Shown: positions 4,733-5,797 of the stretch, piece after piece
How the letters are laid out: every line of letters begins with the position of its first letter
How positions within the stretch are numbered: the stretch's first letter is position 1
NCBI GenBank assembly: GCA_018712465.1
Contig: DVGY01000110.1
Location: forward strand, 1-5,797
DNA: 5,797 nucleotides
Direction: 5' to 3'
DNA from: Candidatus Egerieicola pullicola
Lineage (GTDB): Bacteria > Bacillota > Clostridia > Oscillospirales > Ruminococcaceae
The notes under the pieces: generated by a model
Database searches by the model: none
The model's input: only the letters and a program-made list of their open reading frames with translations
Told to the model about the DNA's origin: nothing
Position numbers and translations under genes: made by a program

Positions 4733-5686
4733 ATGAATTCCCTGCACCCCTATTCCCCGAACTATCAGCTCTCCCACGTAGAAGAATTAGCCCTCTCCCT
4801 GAAAAACGCCCCCCAAGAGCTGGTGTGCCGGGAAGAATCCCGCTACAACGGCGTGATCTCTCAGATTGCCGATTACATCCACACCCACAACATCAGCCTG
4901 CTGCTAATTGCCGGGCCATCTGCTTCCGGAAAAACCACCACTTCCAAGCGGTTGGAGGCGGCGCTGCTTGCCCGTTCCCATCGAGTGTACCGCATCTCTC
5001 TGGACAATTTTTACCGGGAAAGTGACACTCTTCCCCACTGGGAGGACGGAAGCCCTAATTTTGAAACCCCTGACAGCCTGGACATTCCCTATTATCAAAG
5101 CAAAATGCAGCAGCTATTCCATCAGGGCAAACAAGAATTTTCGGTGTTTGATTTTAAAACCAACACCCGGGGCAAGGAAACCTTTACCGTAAAGTACGAT
5201 GCCAACACCTGTCTGATTTTAGAGGGAATCCATGCTCTCAATCCCAAGCTGATGCCCAATGACAGTTTTTCCGCCAGGCGGGTGTATATCAGTCCTCATA
5301 CCCAGTTCCTTTACCAGAATCATGTTCTGCTCACTGCCCGACAGCTTCGTTTGACCCGGCGAATTTTACGGGATACTGCCCTTCGGGGCGCACAACCGGA
5401 ACAAACCTTAAAAATGTGGGATCAGGTGCTCCGGGGGGAACGGGAATATCTACACCCCTTCCGCAACATGGCAGACGTTCACATCAACACCACCCATCTG
5501 TACGAGCCTTTTCTGTACGCCCATCCCTTTTTAAAGCTGATGGGCCAATCCGGCCATTCCTGGGAGGATTATCCAAAAATCCTGCCGGTGCTGCAAGGAA
5601 TGAAAACAGTGTCTGAAATGGGATCCTTAACCGAGATTCCCGACACCTCTTTGATCTGCGAATTTTACCATCCTACTCTGCTTTAA
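4733..5686 (+). CDS. Uridine kinase-like nucleoside kinase (P-loop), without TGS domain
   Basis: This 317-residue cytosolic P-loop kinase of the uridine kinase/phosphoribulokinase family is predicted to phosphorylate a nucleoside with ATP or GTP in salvage. It shows Walker A GPSASGKTT (61-69), SLDNFY (89-94) with the putative catalytic/Mg Asp91, and LILEGIHALNP (161-171) with Glu164 in the Walker B-like position. A lid-type basic helix TRRILRDTALRG follows (208-219), then RGEREYLHPF (234-243) and ADVHINT (247-253). ISLDNFY, EGIHALNP and the RRI-RD-RG pattern fit the clostridial nucleoside kinases that usually carry an N-terminal TGS/threonyl-tRNA-synthetase-like region and are about 550 residues long. 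Here only about 50 residues precede the P-loop. The ATG at 4733 is chosen because AAGGAG (4718-4723) is 9 bases upstream and the promoter lies at 4658-4686; an in-frame ATG at 4658 falls inside the -35 box. Monocistronic. The substrate is inferred only at family level, so udk is not assigned. Confidence 0.88.
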   Translation: MNSLHPYSPNYQLSHVEELALSLKNAPQELVCREESRYNGVISQIADYIHTHNISLLLIAGPSASGKTTTSKRLEAALLARSHRVYRISLDNFYRESDTLPHWEDGSPNFETPDSLDIPYYQSKMQQLFHQGKQEFSVFDFKTNTRGKETFTVKYDANTCLILEGIHALNPKLMPNDSFSARRVYISPHTQFLYQNHVLLTARQLRLTRRILRDTALRGAQPEQTLKMWDQVLRGEREYLHPFRNMADVHINTTHLYEPFLYAHPFLKLMGQSGHSWEDYPKILPVLQGMKTVSEMGSLTEIPDTSLICEFYHPTLL

Positions 5687-5694
5687 GCAAAACA

Positions 5695-5738
5695 ACGGCG
5701 CCCTTGGAAAGCAATTCCGCAAGGCGCCGTATTTTTTT
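5695..5738 (+). terminator. Strong terminator after the kinase gene, possibly bidirectional
   Basis: ACGGCGCC-C-TTG (5695-5706) pairs with CAAGGCGCCGT (5720-5730), giving 11 bp with one bulged C, followed by A and seven T (5732-5738). The stop codon is eight bases before the stem. On the minus strand the hairpin is followed by TGTTTTGC, so it could also serve a converging gene entering from the right edge. Confidence 0.9.
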
Positions 5739-5797
5739 GTCTAATTGGACCTATGAGAAGCATCTTTGGCAGAAGACGGATGCAGCTGCAGCACCGC
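5739..5797. other. Unassigned right edge
   Basis: Fifty-nine bases follow the terminator. On the plus strand an ATG at 5753 opens a frame to the edge (MRSIFGRRRM...), but it has no Shine-Dalgarno sequence. On the minus strand two frames coming in from the edge stop at or near 5741-5757, either of which could be the C terminus of a converging gene; the bidirectional look of the terminator mildly favours this. The stretch is too short to decide. Confidence 0.3.

Noticed and set aside
4577..4777. A 66-codon minus-strand frame ending at the GlgC-like start
   Set aside because: It overlaps the divergent promoters and the kinase start and shows no family resemblance; its TGA overlapping the next ATG is coincidental.

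Overview
The window looks like a chromosomal segment of a Gram-positive Clostridia-type bacterium (Firmicutes, most likely an Oscillospirales/Ruminococcaceae-like gut anaerobe). The reasons are strong AGGAGG-type ribosome binding sites, consensus sigma-A promoters, an amt-PII pair, a tandem GlgC-like/GlgD pair, and a nucleoside kinase of the clostridial uridine-kinase-like type. This assignment is inferred from family content; no rRNA or other taxonomic marker is present. There is no mobile element, tRNA, rRNA or CRISPR array.

Layout. Positions 1-325 hold no credible gene. They contain a small nest of repeats (9-93), a good sigma-A promoter (208-235) and, starting almost at the predicted transcription start, a compact attenuator (248-294): a strong intrinsic terminator whose 5' arm can instead fold into a small upstream hairpin. 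This leader precedes a two-gene plus-strand operon, amt (326-1567, ammonium channel) and a glnK-type PII gene (1586-1942), which ends at a terminator (1971-2011).

Converging on that terminator is a minus-strand operon read from about 4577 down to 2010: a GlgC-derived protein that has lost the recognisable catalytic motifs, then GlgD (the ADP-glucose pyrophosphorylase-like subunit that normally lacks catalysis), then an unrecognised 66-residue single-pass membrane protein. Diverging from it is a plus-strand uridine-kinase-like gene (4733-5686) with its own consensus promoter and a strong terminator. The last 59 bases cannot be assigned.

How the genes work together. Amt and PII form the usual ammonium uptake and control module: the PII keeps the pore-plugging T-loop Arg but lacks the uridylylated Tyr, so control is probably by ATP/ADP/2-oxoglutarate binding alone. 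Operon expression looks gated by premature termination. The glg pair would normally make ADP-glucose for glycogen, but here neither subunit shows an intact pyrophosphorylase active site. The pair may therefore be regulatory, or may depend on a catalytic GlgC encoded elsewhere. The most interesting points are the amt leader switch and the tandem of two apparently non-catalytic ADP-glucose pyrophosphorylase-like proteins.
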